From: Alopecurus myosuroides
Taxonomy: Eukaryota > Streptophyta > Magnoliopsida > Poales > Poaceae
Length of the DNA: 64,000 bases
Assembly (NCBI GenBank): GCA_028641055.1
Contig: CM054063.1
Location: 51,089,827-51,153,826 of the forward strand
Reading direction: 5' to 3'
The notes beneath the pieces were generated by a model. The model ran no database searches. It worked only from the letters and a program-made list of their open reading frames with translations, and was not told the origin of the DNA. Both the position numbers and the translations under genes were made by a program. Within the stretch, counting starts at the first letter, position 1. Every line of letters starts with the position of its first letter. Shown piece by piece: positions 56,194 to 64,000 of this stretch.

Positions 56194-56508
56194 CACAGCG
56201 GAGAGGGAGGCGGCGGCCACGGCTTCGTGGACGAGGGGCTGGACGAGCAGCCTCTCCCTCGCGCGCTATGCCGAGGCGACCGCTGCAACGCGCTGGCCAC
56301 GCGATACTGTTCTGGCTGCGTTGACATCTTCTCCCAGGTTTGTGGTTGCGGCTGCCATGAGAGCGTACGAAACTACAGCCTTCCAGCTCATATTTTCATT
56401 GTCTATTGCGAGATACACCACACCATATCTTCCCGGTATCCCGATTACCCCTATACCTTCGTTCGTGGAGTGCGCAGCTTGGTCGAGGGAACCGTAGAGT
56501 ACACGTAG
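56194..56508 (+). pseudogene. GC-rich coding-like fragment with a Cys cluster
   Basis: The frame to 56508 contains CNALATRYCSGCVDIF and VCGCGCHES, a Cys/His cluster that might bind zinc. It continues the GC-rich stretch interrupted by the hAT MITE. The relation to the gene upstream is uncertain and the family is not recognised. Confidence 0.3.
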
Positions 56509-56709
56509 GGCCATCCCAGAGGGCGGGGCAGAGGGGCGGCCGCCCTGGGCCCCCGAGTTGTAGGGGCTTCCATAGATCGTCTATATCTTAGGAAGAAACC
56601 ATCACAGATTCTAGTCATAAAAATATAACTTAGTCAGCACTGCAAAGTTTAATTAGAGTGAATGAAAATTATGTAAACCAAGTATCTTGTTTTAACATTA
56701 TGTTTGAAC

Positions 56710-58363
56710 TGAAGGGTAACGTAGCATAGAAAACAAAAAATTTCCTACGCACGATAAACCCGAAAGGTCAAGATCTAATCTATGAGATGAAAGGCAACGG
56801 GGATAAAGAGAGTCTTGAGATAACATACCCTCGAAGACTCAAAGTGGTACGAGAAAAGATCTCGTTGTTGGCGTAGTCGTTCTCACGCCGATCCCGTGCG
56901 AGAAGAAGAGCACCGCAGACCGGCGGTGCCTCCGTAATCGGTCACACGTTCAGCTCGATGAAGACTTCCGTTCCCTCGTTCCAGCGGGTTGCGGAAGTAG
57001 AGGATCCCTCCGGAATTCCAGCAGCACGATGGCGTGGTGGTGGTGAAGAATCCCACGGTCAGGGCTTCGCCAAGCCGGAGACCATGCAATGGAGCAGCGG
57101 GTGAAATGGAAAAGGAGTGGGAAAGTGTGTGAAGAAGAGAGAGCCCTCACCCTCCTTTTATAGGGGAGGGGGAGGCAGCCCAAAGGGGGGGTGCGGCCAG
57201 CCATGGGTGCCCCCACCCCTTCCTCTCTTCATGTGAGTGGAAGCTCCACTCACACCCACTCAAAATTCCTTAATTTCCAACTTAGAAAAATCAAAGGTTT
57301 TTCTTTAATAAATAAATAAAACATTTTTATTTCTTTATTTATATTTGTTAATTCCATTAACAAACATTTGCATGCAGCACCTCGAACCATTTTTTAATTC
57401 TATTAACAACCATTCGATGAAAAACCCCTTGAACTATTTCAATTTTCCCCGAAACAATTCCGGAGCTGCCCAAAATATTCTTCGGTATTATGTATCCTCT
57501 CTAACGCTTCATCAAACCTTAAGTGTGTCTCCCTATGGTTCGCGAATATTATAGACATGATCGAGACTCCTCTCCGATCAATAATCAACAGCGGGATCTG
57601 GAGATCCGTGATGACTCCTATATATTCAACGATGACTCTCGTGATCGTGTGAACCTTTCAACGTCGTAACGATTTCCCTTTGTCTCGTGATATATTACTT
57701 GTCCGAGATCCGATCATCGGTATCCACTATACCTTGTTCGATCTCGTTATCCGACAAGTACTCTTTTCTCGTTCCCGTGATATAACATCCTTGTGATCAT
57801 ATCACTTGCTTGCAAGCGGTGTCGATGTGATATCACCGAGAGGGCCCTGAGTATATTTATCCGTCATATTGGATGGACAAATCCCATTCTTGATCCATGA
57901 GCTTCAACTAACACTTTCCGAATATCCAATGCCACCTTTATAGTCACCCTTTTACGGTGTGACGTTTGATGTCATCAAAGTATTCTTTCGGTATTAGTGA
58001 TTAACATGATCTCATGGTCTAAGGAATAAAGTTACTCCGAATGTAAGACATAACAACAAAAATAAATGACTTGATCGTATTGTTATACTTAGTTAGGGTT
58101 TAAGTTCATCATGTCATTCTCCTAATGACATGACCCCGTTATTAACAACATCCAATGTTCATGATCAGGAAACCTTGATCATCTGTTTAATCAACGAGCT
58201 AGTTAAAAGAGAGGCTTCACTAGGAACGTCGGTTTGTTCATTAATCACACATGTATCAACGTTTCCGGTTAATACAATTCTAGCATGAGAAATAAACATC
58301 TATCATAAATAAGGAATAACATAATAAACACTTTATTATTGCCTCTCGGGCATATTCCCTTCA
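56710..58363 (-). repeat. Angela/WIS/BARE-type Copia LTR (1654 bp)
   Basis: The minus strand starts TGAAGGGAATATGCCC at 58363, followed by GAGGCAATAATAAAG, the usual opening of this family. It ends GTTACCCTTCA at 56710, so the ends are inverted TGAAGGG/CCCTTCA. A TATAAAAGG promoter lies at 57155-57163. Polypurine-tract sequence follows at 58364, so this is a 3' LTR. Confidence 0.8.
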
Positions 58364-58410
58364 GTCTCCCACTTGCACTAGGGGCAATAATCTATATTAC
58401 ATAGTGATGA
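58364..58410 (-). mobile_element. 3' internal stub of the Angela/WIS-type element
   Basis: The minus strand reads CTAGTGCAAGTGGGAGAC directly before the LTR, the family's polypurine-tract region. The stub is cut at 58410 by the Gypsy LTR. Confidence 0.75.
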
Positions 58411-58975
58411 TGTCGGATATATACTGAATAGGGGTATAGAAGATGGTAGATAAAAGAGTCGGACTACCAGGGTGGCCTACGTGGTAATGGGCTTAGGTCC
58501 ATTGGGCGGCCCAGTAGTCCGACGCGCAGAAGCCGGATTCTAGAAGAACCCGGATCACGGCCCACGTGATCTGGCTTGGAGGAGAAGACGGATTCCTTAC
58601 TTTCCAAGTTATAAGTTAAACGTAGTCTTCTAGGTTTCTGGTTCTGTAAGCCCTAATCCGGCTATTATATAAAGCCGGACGGGAGATAGATTACATAAGT
58701 TCCAAGGTTCTAGGTTCAAGCTCAAGCTCTACGCAACTCGCCGAGAAGTTCATCCTCGTCGAGTAGCTAGATCTACTCCCTCACATTGTAACCCTGTTAT
58801 ACGGGCTTTAGTCCCAATTAGTGAGAAGTGCAGGAGTAGGTACGCCGTACTGTCGCGACGTACCGAACCTGGGTAAAATCCCGTGTTCCGTGTTACTACG
58901 CTATCCCGTTACCCCACGTCTCTACCGTAGTCTCATGGCACCCCAGTCTATGAAAACTACTACGATGTCTCGACA
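58411..58975 (+). repeat. 5' LTR of the Gypsy element (565 bp)
   Basis: TGTCGGATATATAC to TCTCGACA, with inverted ends TGTCG/CGACA. A TATATAA box lies at 58666-58672 in ATTATATAAAGCCGG. The 5 bp before it are GATGA; the matching copy lies outside the window. Confidence 0.75.
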
Positions 58976-58976
58976 G

Positions 58977-58995
58977 TTGGCGCCCACCGTGGGGC
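58977..58995 (+). other. Primer-binding site of the Gypsy element
   Basis: TTGGCGCCCACCGTGGGGC directly follows the LTR. This form is frequent in plant Gypsy elements. The tRNA was not assigned. Confidence 0.6.
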
Positions 58996-59198
58996 AAACG
59001 ACGTCAGGCGTGAAATTCCGATCTGGGATACTCGGCGGAATTGGAAGATCGATCACTGTCGGAAGCTTGGAATTCGACGACGACGTCGGGCGCTTCCTCG
59101 ACAACGGATCCTATATACCGGCGCAAAACCACCTGGTAAGTGCCTGCGTGTTACCGATTGGATCTGCTAACATCTTTATCGGACTAACTGCAGAGGCA

Positions 59199-62100
59199 AT
59201 GGGGTTTTGCGGTGGAAGAAAATTTATCCCACCCGCCCTATACCCAGTCGAAGACGACTATGATGCCGGATTTTGCTCAGATCGCCGACAAAACAGTGAT
59301 ACGCACTTTATCGGCATGGTGCAATCCGAAATCGCTGAAAACACGGATGACGGAAATCCCGTGCAAGAGGCAGATAACAATACACCCGTCACAGAGACGG
59401 AAGAACCAATACCCGTCACAGAGACGGAAGATCCGACATCCGTCAACCAGACGATGAACTCGGAAACAGAGTCCGTGCTTGCCGCCATAGAGGCGAGATT
59501 GGAGTCGGAAACCGGATCGGATAACTTCGACTCCGAAGACGAAGACGATGATGCCTTCGTAAGAAAAGTTAAATCCTTTCAAGAGGGATTCCATGAAGTG
59601 CTAATGGCAAAACCAGCTGATACAACGGGTGCCGACAGCCAGGAAAGCCCTAAAACCCCTCCGCCAGTGGAAGAAAGAGAAGACGGAGAAACTTCTCCGA
59701 TATTCCCTAATGTCAAGGAGATGACAGAGGATGAACCTGTCAAAAAACCTCCTTCTTCCAAGAAAAAGCACCGTGCTTCTAAAAAACTCCAGTACAAACT
59801 CCGGAAGAAAAAGTCAGCTGATCTCGCTGATGAAAACCTGGAAGTTGGAGATATTAGTGGCACAAAGCCCGCGGAAAAGAAATCTAAGGAAATCACTGCT
59901 CCGCCAATGACAGAACTGGAAGAGCAAGAGCTATTACAAACTCCAGTGGGACCCAATGAACCCCCTGAGATGCTGGAAGCCAGAAGACAAGCTTTCCAAC
60001 GGCAACAGCAACATCTGCTTAGATCTCGGCAACATCTCCAACAAACCCATAATGACATCAAAATCATGAAGGAAGAAATAGAGGAGTACGAGAGAAAGCA
60101 TAGATCTGCCTTAAAACCTACTAGGTTACCCGGAATCGCAAAACCGGAAGAACTGCCGCCAAAAGAAAGGTTTTATAACCCATCTTGGCAAAAGCAGTTA
60201 AATGGCAAAGATGCCAAGGGCGAGCCAATATACAAAACCGCAGCAGAAAACGCGGAAGCAGCGTTCGCCATCCTAAACAATGATCTGTACTCCAACGGGG
60301 AAAAACTCCAAGGGGTGTACGCTTTCCTAGGAAAATCATTACAGCAGCAACAGCGAGGCCAAGAACGATCAGGGAGGCTGCATGATAATTCCGCCCTCTG
60401 CAAAACGGTTACTTGCGCTGCTGGAGCACCTGGACCGGAAGAACCCGGAGATTCGGATAAAAAAGAGGATCCGAGAAAAGACAAGAAAAACCCCGACAAC
60501 CGGGACGCAGCGTCTAGAACCGGACCTCATCTCCCGAAAGATGGATATAAACCACACGATCGGGAAGACAAACACCGGAATGACGGCAAAATAATGCCAC
60601 CTCCGAGAAACCCAGCTGAAAAAGCCGGAAGATATGATACACCTCACAGACGTGAAAGATCTCGGACACCGCCTAAAGATAAGGAAAGGTACAGGAGCAG
60701 GACTCCACCTAATCCCAGGGGGCGTGACAACGGAAGAGATAGAGATAACCTCGGAAAAGCGCGTCCGCGCAACAATGGAAAAGAAAGGAGTAGATCCCCT
60801 TCTGTCCATTCAGCCGGGAGATATTCTGCACATATTGATAGAGCAGAAAAGGATGATCTATACTTTGGTCCTAAGTGTTTTACTGACAGGATCCGAAGGA
60901 TAACCCTGCATTCTGGCTTCGCCAAAGTTGGTCCAACCTACCAAAAATATACCGGCAGTACAAACCCGGATACCTGGCTTTCAGATTATTACACAGCCGT
61001 CCAAATCAACAACGGGACAGACCTGGAAGCTGTCAAGTTTCTTCCCCTAATGTTGCTAGACGGAGCCAGAGATTGGATCAATGGTTTACCATCAAGAACT
61101 GTCGACAGTTGGGATGATATGGCGAGAGTATTTACTCAGCATTTTCGGGGAACATACAAACGCCCAAATAGCATCAACCAGCTGAACCGTTGCACCCAAT
61201 TTGAAGACGAACCATACGTGGATTTCATCTCCAGATGGACTGCAATGAAGAATAGTTGCTCTGGAGTAACTGACGTACAAGCAATGCATGCTTTCGTCAA
61301 TGGCCTAAAACCCGGACTTGTACCGTTCATGGTTGGTTCGAAAAAGCACAAAGATCTCGGATCTATGCTTACAACCGCTAATGAGCACGCTGCAACCGAA
61401 GATGATATCAGAGCAAGAGGAGGCAATATTGAGTCACTGATACTGGCCAAGAAAACCCCTCGTTCTGACAAAAAAGGAACTCCGGAGTCAACAACAAAGC
61501 CCAAGGAGGTCAACATAGCCTTTGGAGGAGAAAAGGTGAACAAGTGGAAAGGCCGCAGTCCAAATCCAATCAATTACACTCCCGAAGAATGGGAGAGAAT
61601 TAAGTCGGAACCCTGCGTCCACCACTCTCAGTTTGGGAAACCAACCCACACAAATGCGCAATGCCGGCTAAACAAGAATATGAAAGGCAATGCAGGATCC
61701 GGAAATAAAGGGAAGGGTTCCAAGAGGAAACCTGCCAAACAAAAGCCAGAAGCTGAAAAAGAAGACAGTGAATCGGACACTGATGACAAAATCCAGGAAC
61801 AGCAGCGAAAAGGTGAACCCAAATTTCCGAGAGTTGACGGAGAAGCAATGTTAACTTTCCTAGCAACCCCGGCAGCAAAGGTGGCCAAAAGGACACTTCG
61901 AGAAATAAACGCGGTTGTTCCTGCAACCCCAAAATTCTTGAAGTACTCCAACACACCAATAATCTGGGATCAGTCAGATCATCCCGGAAATATCCCTGAA
62001 CCCGGCACACAAGCTCTTGTTGTAAGCCCTATTGTTCAAAACACTAGGCTAAGAAGAGTGCTGATGGACGGAGGATCCAGCATCAACATAATGTACCTGG

Positions 62101-62639
62101 ATACACTGAAGCACTTGAAGATCTCCGAGTCCCAGCTCAACTACAGCAATATACGCTTCCACGGCATTGTTCCTGGCAGGCAAGCACGATCCCTAGGAGA
62201 AATTTCCCTAGATGTCACCTTCGGAGATAAAGATCACTTCCGGCAGGAAAAAGTATCCTTCGAAGTAGTGCCGTTCGAAAGCGTGTATCACGCAATACTC
62301 GGACGTCCGGCTTTCGCCAAATTTATGGCAAGATCTTGCTATATCTACAACAAGCTGAAGATGCCAGGACCCAAAGGAGGAGTAATCACCATTGCCGGTG
62401 ATTTCAAGCTGGCAAACGAGTTGGAGAAACAAAACGCCCTTTGCGCTCAAAGAGTTATAGCTCAGGAAGAACTGAAGGAGTTAGCCAAGGAGGTATCGCC
62501 GAAAGAAATGCCGGCAGGAAAAGAAACTCGGAAGCCAACAGATAGCTTCAAGGCGTCCGAGAATACAAGACAGGTAATCCTAGATCCCAAAGATCCGACA
62601 AAATTTGTCGTAGTAGGGACTGGGATGACCGACAAATAG
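59199..62639 (+). CDS. gag: Gag-protease polyprotein of the Gypsy element
   Basis: An uninterrupted frame; 59199 is the first in-frame ATG after the primer site (the frame itself is open from the LTR). In order: an acidic region with a short internal duplication (PVTETEE...PVTETED, 59387-59435), a Lys-rich patch, a Gln-rich coiled-coil-like segment (about 59970-60110), and an Arg/Ser-rich segment with RSRTPP and ERSRSPS (60640-60815). Then comes the gag domain (60905-61440: NPDTWLSDYYTAV, LLDGARDWINGLP, FTQHFRGTYKRP), a C-x2-H...H-x4-C finger-like motif (61612-61665), and a retropepsin with MDGGSSINIMY (62063-62095) and AILGRPAFAKF. It ends at a TAG (62637-62639) just before pol. About 1146 residues; largely intact, so a recent copy. 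Confidence 0.85.
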   Translation: MGFCGGRKFIPPALYPVEDDYDAGFCSDRRQNSDTHFIGMVQSEIAENTDDGNPVQEADNNTPVTETEEPIPVTETEDPTSVNQTMNSETESVLAAIEARLESETGSDNFDSEDEDDDAFVRKVKSFQEGFHEVLMAKPADTTGADSQESPKTPPPVEEREDGETSPIFPNVKEMTEDEPVKKPPSSKKKHRASKKLQYKLRKKKSADLADENLEVGDISGTKPAEKKSKEITAPPMTELEEQELLQTPVGPNEPPEMLEARRQAFQRQQQHLLRSRQHLQQTHNDIKIMKEEIEEYERKHRSALKPTRLPGIAKPEELPPKERFYNPSWQKQLNGKDAKGEPIYKTAAENAEAAFAILNNDLYSNGEKLQGVYAFLGKSLQQQQRGQERSGRLHDNSALCKTVTCAAGAPGPEEPGDSDKKEDPRKDKKNPDNRDAASRTGPHLPKDGYKPHDREDKHRNDGKIMPPPRNPAEKAGRYDTPHRRERSRTPPKDKERYRSRTPPNPRGRDNGRDRDNLGKARPRNNGKERSRSPSVHSAGRYSAHIDRAEKDDLYFGPKCFTDRIRRITLHSGFAKVGPTYQKYTGSTNPDTWLSDYYTAVQINNGTDLEAVKFLPLMLLDGARDWINGLPSRTVDSWDDMARVFTQHFRGTYKRPNSINQLNRCTQFEDEPYVDFISRWTAMKNSCSGVTDVQAMHAFVNGLKPGLVPFMVGSKKHKDLGSMLTTANEHAATEDDIRARGGNIESLILAKKTPRSDKKGTPESTTKPKEVNIAFGGEKVNKWKGRSPNPINYTPEEWERIKSEPCVHHSQFGKPTHTNAQCRLNKNMKGNAGSGNKGKGSKRKPAKQKPEAEKEDSESDTDDKIQEQQRKGEPKFPRVDGEAMLTFLATPAAKVAKRTLREINAVVPATPKFLKYSNTPIIWDQSDHPGNIPEPGTQALVVSPIVQNTRLRRVLMDGGSSINIMYLDTLKHLKISESQLNYSNIRFHGIVPGRQARSLGEISLDVTFGDKDHFRQEKVSFEVVPFESVYHAILGRPAFAKFMARSCYIYNKLKMPGPKGGVITIAGDFKLANELEKQNALCAQRVIAQEELKELAKEVSPKEMPAGKETRKPTDSFKASENTRQVILDPKDPTKFVVVGTGMTDK

Positions 62640-63620
62640 GAAGGCGAGCTCATCAAGTTCCTCCGTGAGAACTGGGATATTTTCGCCTGGTGTCCAGCTG
62701 ACATGCCAGGCGTACCCAGGGAGCTTGCTGAGCACCAACTCAAGGTTATTCCTGGATCAAAACCCGTCAAACAAGGTCTCCGTCGATTTGACGGAAGAAG
62801 ACGGAAGGCTATTGGCAAGGAAATTATCCGGCTTTTAGCAGCGGATTTCATCAAGGAGGTAATCCATACTGACTGGTCCGCAAATCCGGTATTAGTACCG
62901 AAGAAAGACACAACTGCCCTCAGAATGTGTATAGATTACACAGGATTGAACAAGTTATGTCCGAAAGATAGGTTCGCACTGCCGCGAATCGATCAAATAA
63001 TAGATGCCACTGCAGGCTCTGAGCTTTTATGCTTTTTGGATGCTTACTCCGGGTACCACCAAATACGCATGAAAAAGGAAGATCAAATCAAGACTTCTTT
63101 TATAACCCCGTACGGGACGTATTACTACGTAACCATGCCTTTTGGCCTGAAGAACGCAGGTGCAACCTACCAGCGTTGCATGCAACGCTGTTTGCATAGT
63201 CAAATTGGCAGAAACGTCCATGTTTACGTGGACGATATCGCTGTCGTAGCCAAGGAAAAAGATACACTCCTTGAGGATTTGCGAGAAACCTTCAAAAACT
63301 TGCGCACTTACAAGATGAAGTTGAATCCATCTAAGTGCGTATTCGGGGTTCCCTCAGGAAAACTTCTGGGTTTCATCGTTTCCCACAGAGGAATAGAAGT
63401 TAACCCGGAAAAGATCAAGGCAATCTTGAATATCTTAAAACCTACATGCGTAAAAGATGTTCAAGAACTGACGGGTTCCGCCACAGCCATAAAAAGATTT
63501 ATCAGTTGGCTGGGGGCTAAAACCTTACCACTCTACAAGCGGCTGAAAAAATTCGACAAAATCAAGTGGATTGCGGAAGCCGGAGAACGTCTAGCAAGTT
63601 ATGTACCTTTCCGTACTTAG
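62640..63620 (+). pseudogene. pol: Reverse transcriptase of the Gypsy element, truncated pol
   Basis: In phase with the gag-protease frame after the TAG. It has the pre-RT WDIFAWCPADMPGVPRELAE, then LVPKKDTTALRMCIDYTGLN, the first catalytic block FLDAYSGYHQI (63037-63066), MPFGLKNAGATYQR, and the intact YVDD box (63225-63236). The thumb follows (KCVFGVPSGKLLGF, IEVNPEKIKAI). The reading enters the RNase H approach (LPLYKRLKKFDKIKW), then leaves similarity near 63590 and stops at 63620. RNase H and integrase are absent. The catalytic residues survive, so the loss is by deletion rather than decay. Confidence 0.85.
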
Positions 63621-64000
63621 TTCAATTCTATGTAAACATCTTTTGAGATCATGAAATAAAGTTGTCGGAATGCTGTCATCCATATTCTTATAAGTACAAA
63701 GTGTTTCCGCCTCATCTATTTCCCAATGATCTTACAAATTTCTCAACGTTAACCCGAATTGTGCTTGCGTACTCGGCGTTACATAACTGAATGATTTTTC
63801 AGCCTTTTAACGGCTAAAGGAAACTTGAATTGCCTGCGTGCCCAAGTTTCACTTAAAACTTTCCTTGTTTCTCTAAGTCTCATCTGATTGTGTGTGTGCC
63901 AGGTTACTGGAACTAGTTAGTAAAAATGCCTTTAGCATGATTCATGTTTTTGAGTTTCAAAACTGATTGGTTCGTCCCCAGTTACTCGGCATAACGATTC
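63621..64000 (+). mobile_element. 3' non-coding region of the Gypsy element
   Basis: No coding signal. AT-rich sequence with TTTTCAGCCTTTTAACGGC. It is presumed to lead to the 3' LTR beyond the window. Confidence 0.5.

Larger units (their letters stand above)
58411..64000 (+). mobile_element. Gypsy retrotransposon (Tat/Retand-like), internally deleted, running off the window
   Basis: 5' LTR, primer site, gag-protease and reverse transcriptase lie in order on the plus strand. The RT reading ends at 63620 where RNase H should begin, and non-coding 3' sequence follows directly, so RNase H and integrase are deleted. The 3' LTR is beyond the window. The lineage call is from RT and gag motifs. Confidence 0.8.

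Noticed and set aside
56528..56700. CAGAGGGGCGGCCGCC resembling a hAT left end
   Set aside because: No matching right end before the Angela-type LTR, and no target duplication.
59136..59193. Possible 58-nt intron (GTAAGT...CTAAC...CAG) in the Gypsy leader
   Set aside because: Shorter than normal plant introns. The start at 59199 is usable without it.
1..64000. CRISPR arrays, bacterial operons, rRNA genes
   Set aside because: None seen. Composition, splice signals and mobile elements are those of a plant nuclear genome.

Overview
The window is nuclear DNA from a grass, most likely a Triticeae/Pooideae cereal (wheat, barley, rye or oat group). The basis is the mobile-element content: Athila-lineage (Sabrina-like) elements with LTRs starting TGATACGTC, an Angela/WIS/BARE-type Copia LTR, a sirevirus (Maximus-like) Copia, and Stowaway, Tourist/PIF, hAT and Mutator-type MITEs. 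The species cannot be fixed from the sequence alone. About nine tenths of the window is transposon-derived or intergenic.

Layout. 1-8.4 kb: remains of two Gypsy-type or LARD-like elements, a minus-strand LTR ending at 3629 and a plus-strand non-coding element up to 8384. 8.4-16.7 kb: an Athila-lineage element (+) with two 1.6-kb LTRs and a decayed gag-protease, preceded by the 3' tail of a second copy. 16.7-29.5 kb: a sirevirus-type Copia (-) with truncated LTR, multiple polypurine tracts, a 460-aa ORF in the 'env' position, decayed RT/RNase H and a protease/pre-integrase block. It is split by a second Athila-lineage element (-, 22331-28734) and by LTR scraps in both orientations. 30-36.5 kb: gene-proximal DNA with a BAHD acyltransferase-like gene in two blocks (32483-33326 and 34742-35163) and five MITE-scale elements, three with perfect target-site duplications of 8-9 bp, one with a 7/8 match and one with a TA. 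36.7-40.9 kb: two adjoining PIF/Harbinger-type elements sharing one TTA; each carries GC-rich coding sequence, and the second has an intact 171-codon ORF. 40.9-43.8 kb: intergenic. About 43.85-51.85 kb: an organelle-derived mosaic with an intact plastid-type tRNA-Phe(GAA), the plastid trnL(UAA) 3' exon and part of its intron, embedded in DNA that looks mitochondrial and holds Copia and LINE fragments. 52.9-56.5 kb: a Tourist MITE and an unidentified multi-exon gene broken by a solo LTR, with a hAT MITE farther downstream. 56.7-64 kb: an Angela/WIS-like LTR (-) whose element was entered by a Gypsy element (+) that has gag, protease and reverse transcriptase but no RNase H or integrase.

Only the BAHD locus and the gene near 53.4 kb look like host genes, and both carry insertions. 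The other proteins belong to mobile elements. The most useful observations are: a repeated palindrome-plus-TATA promoter module in the sirevirus LTR and again ahead of its downstream ORF; the paired ORF-carrying PIF elements; the hAT-like family found twice in GC-rich sequence; and the plastid/mitochondrial/retroelement mosaic.
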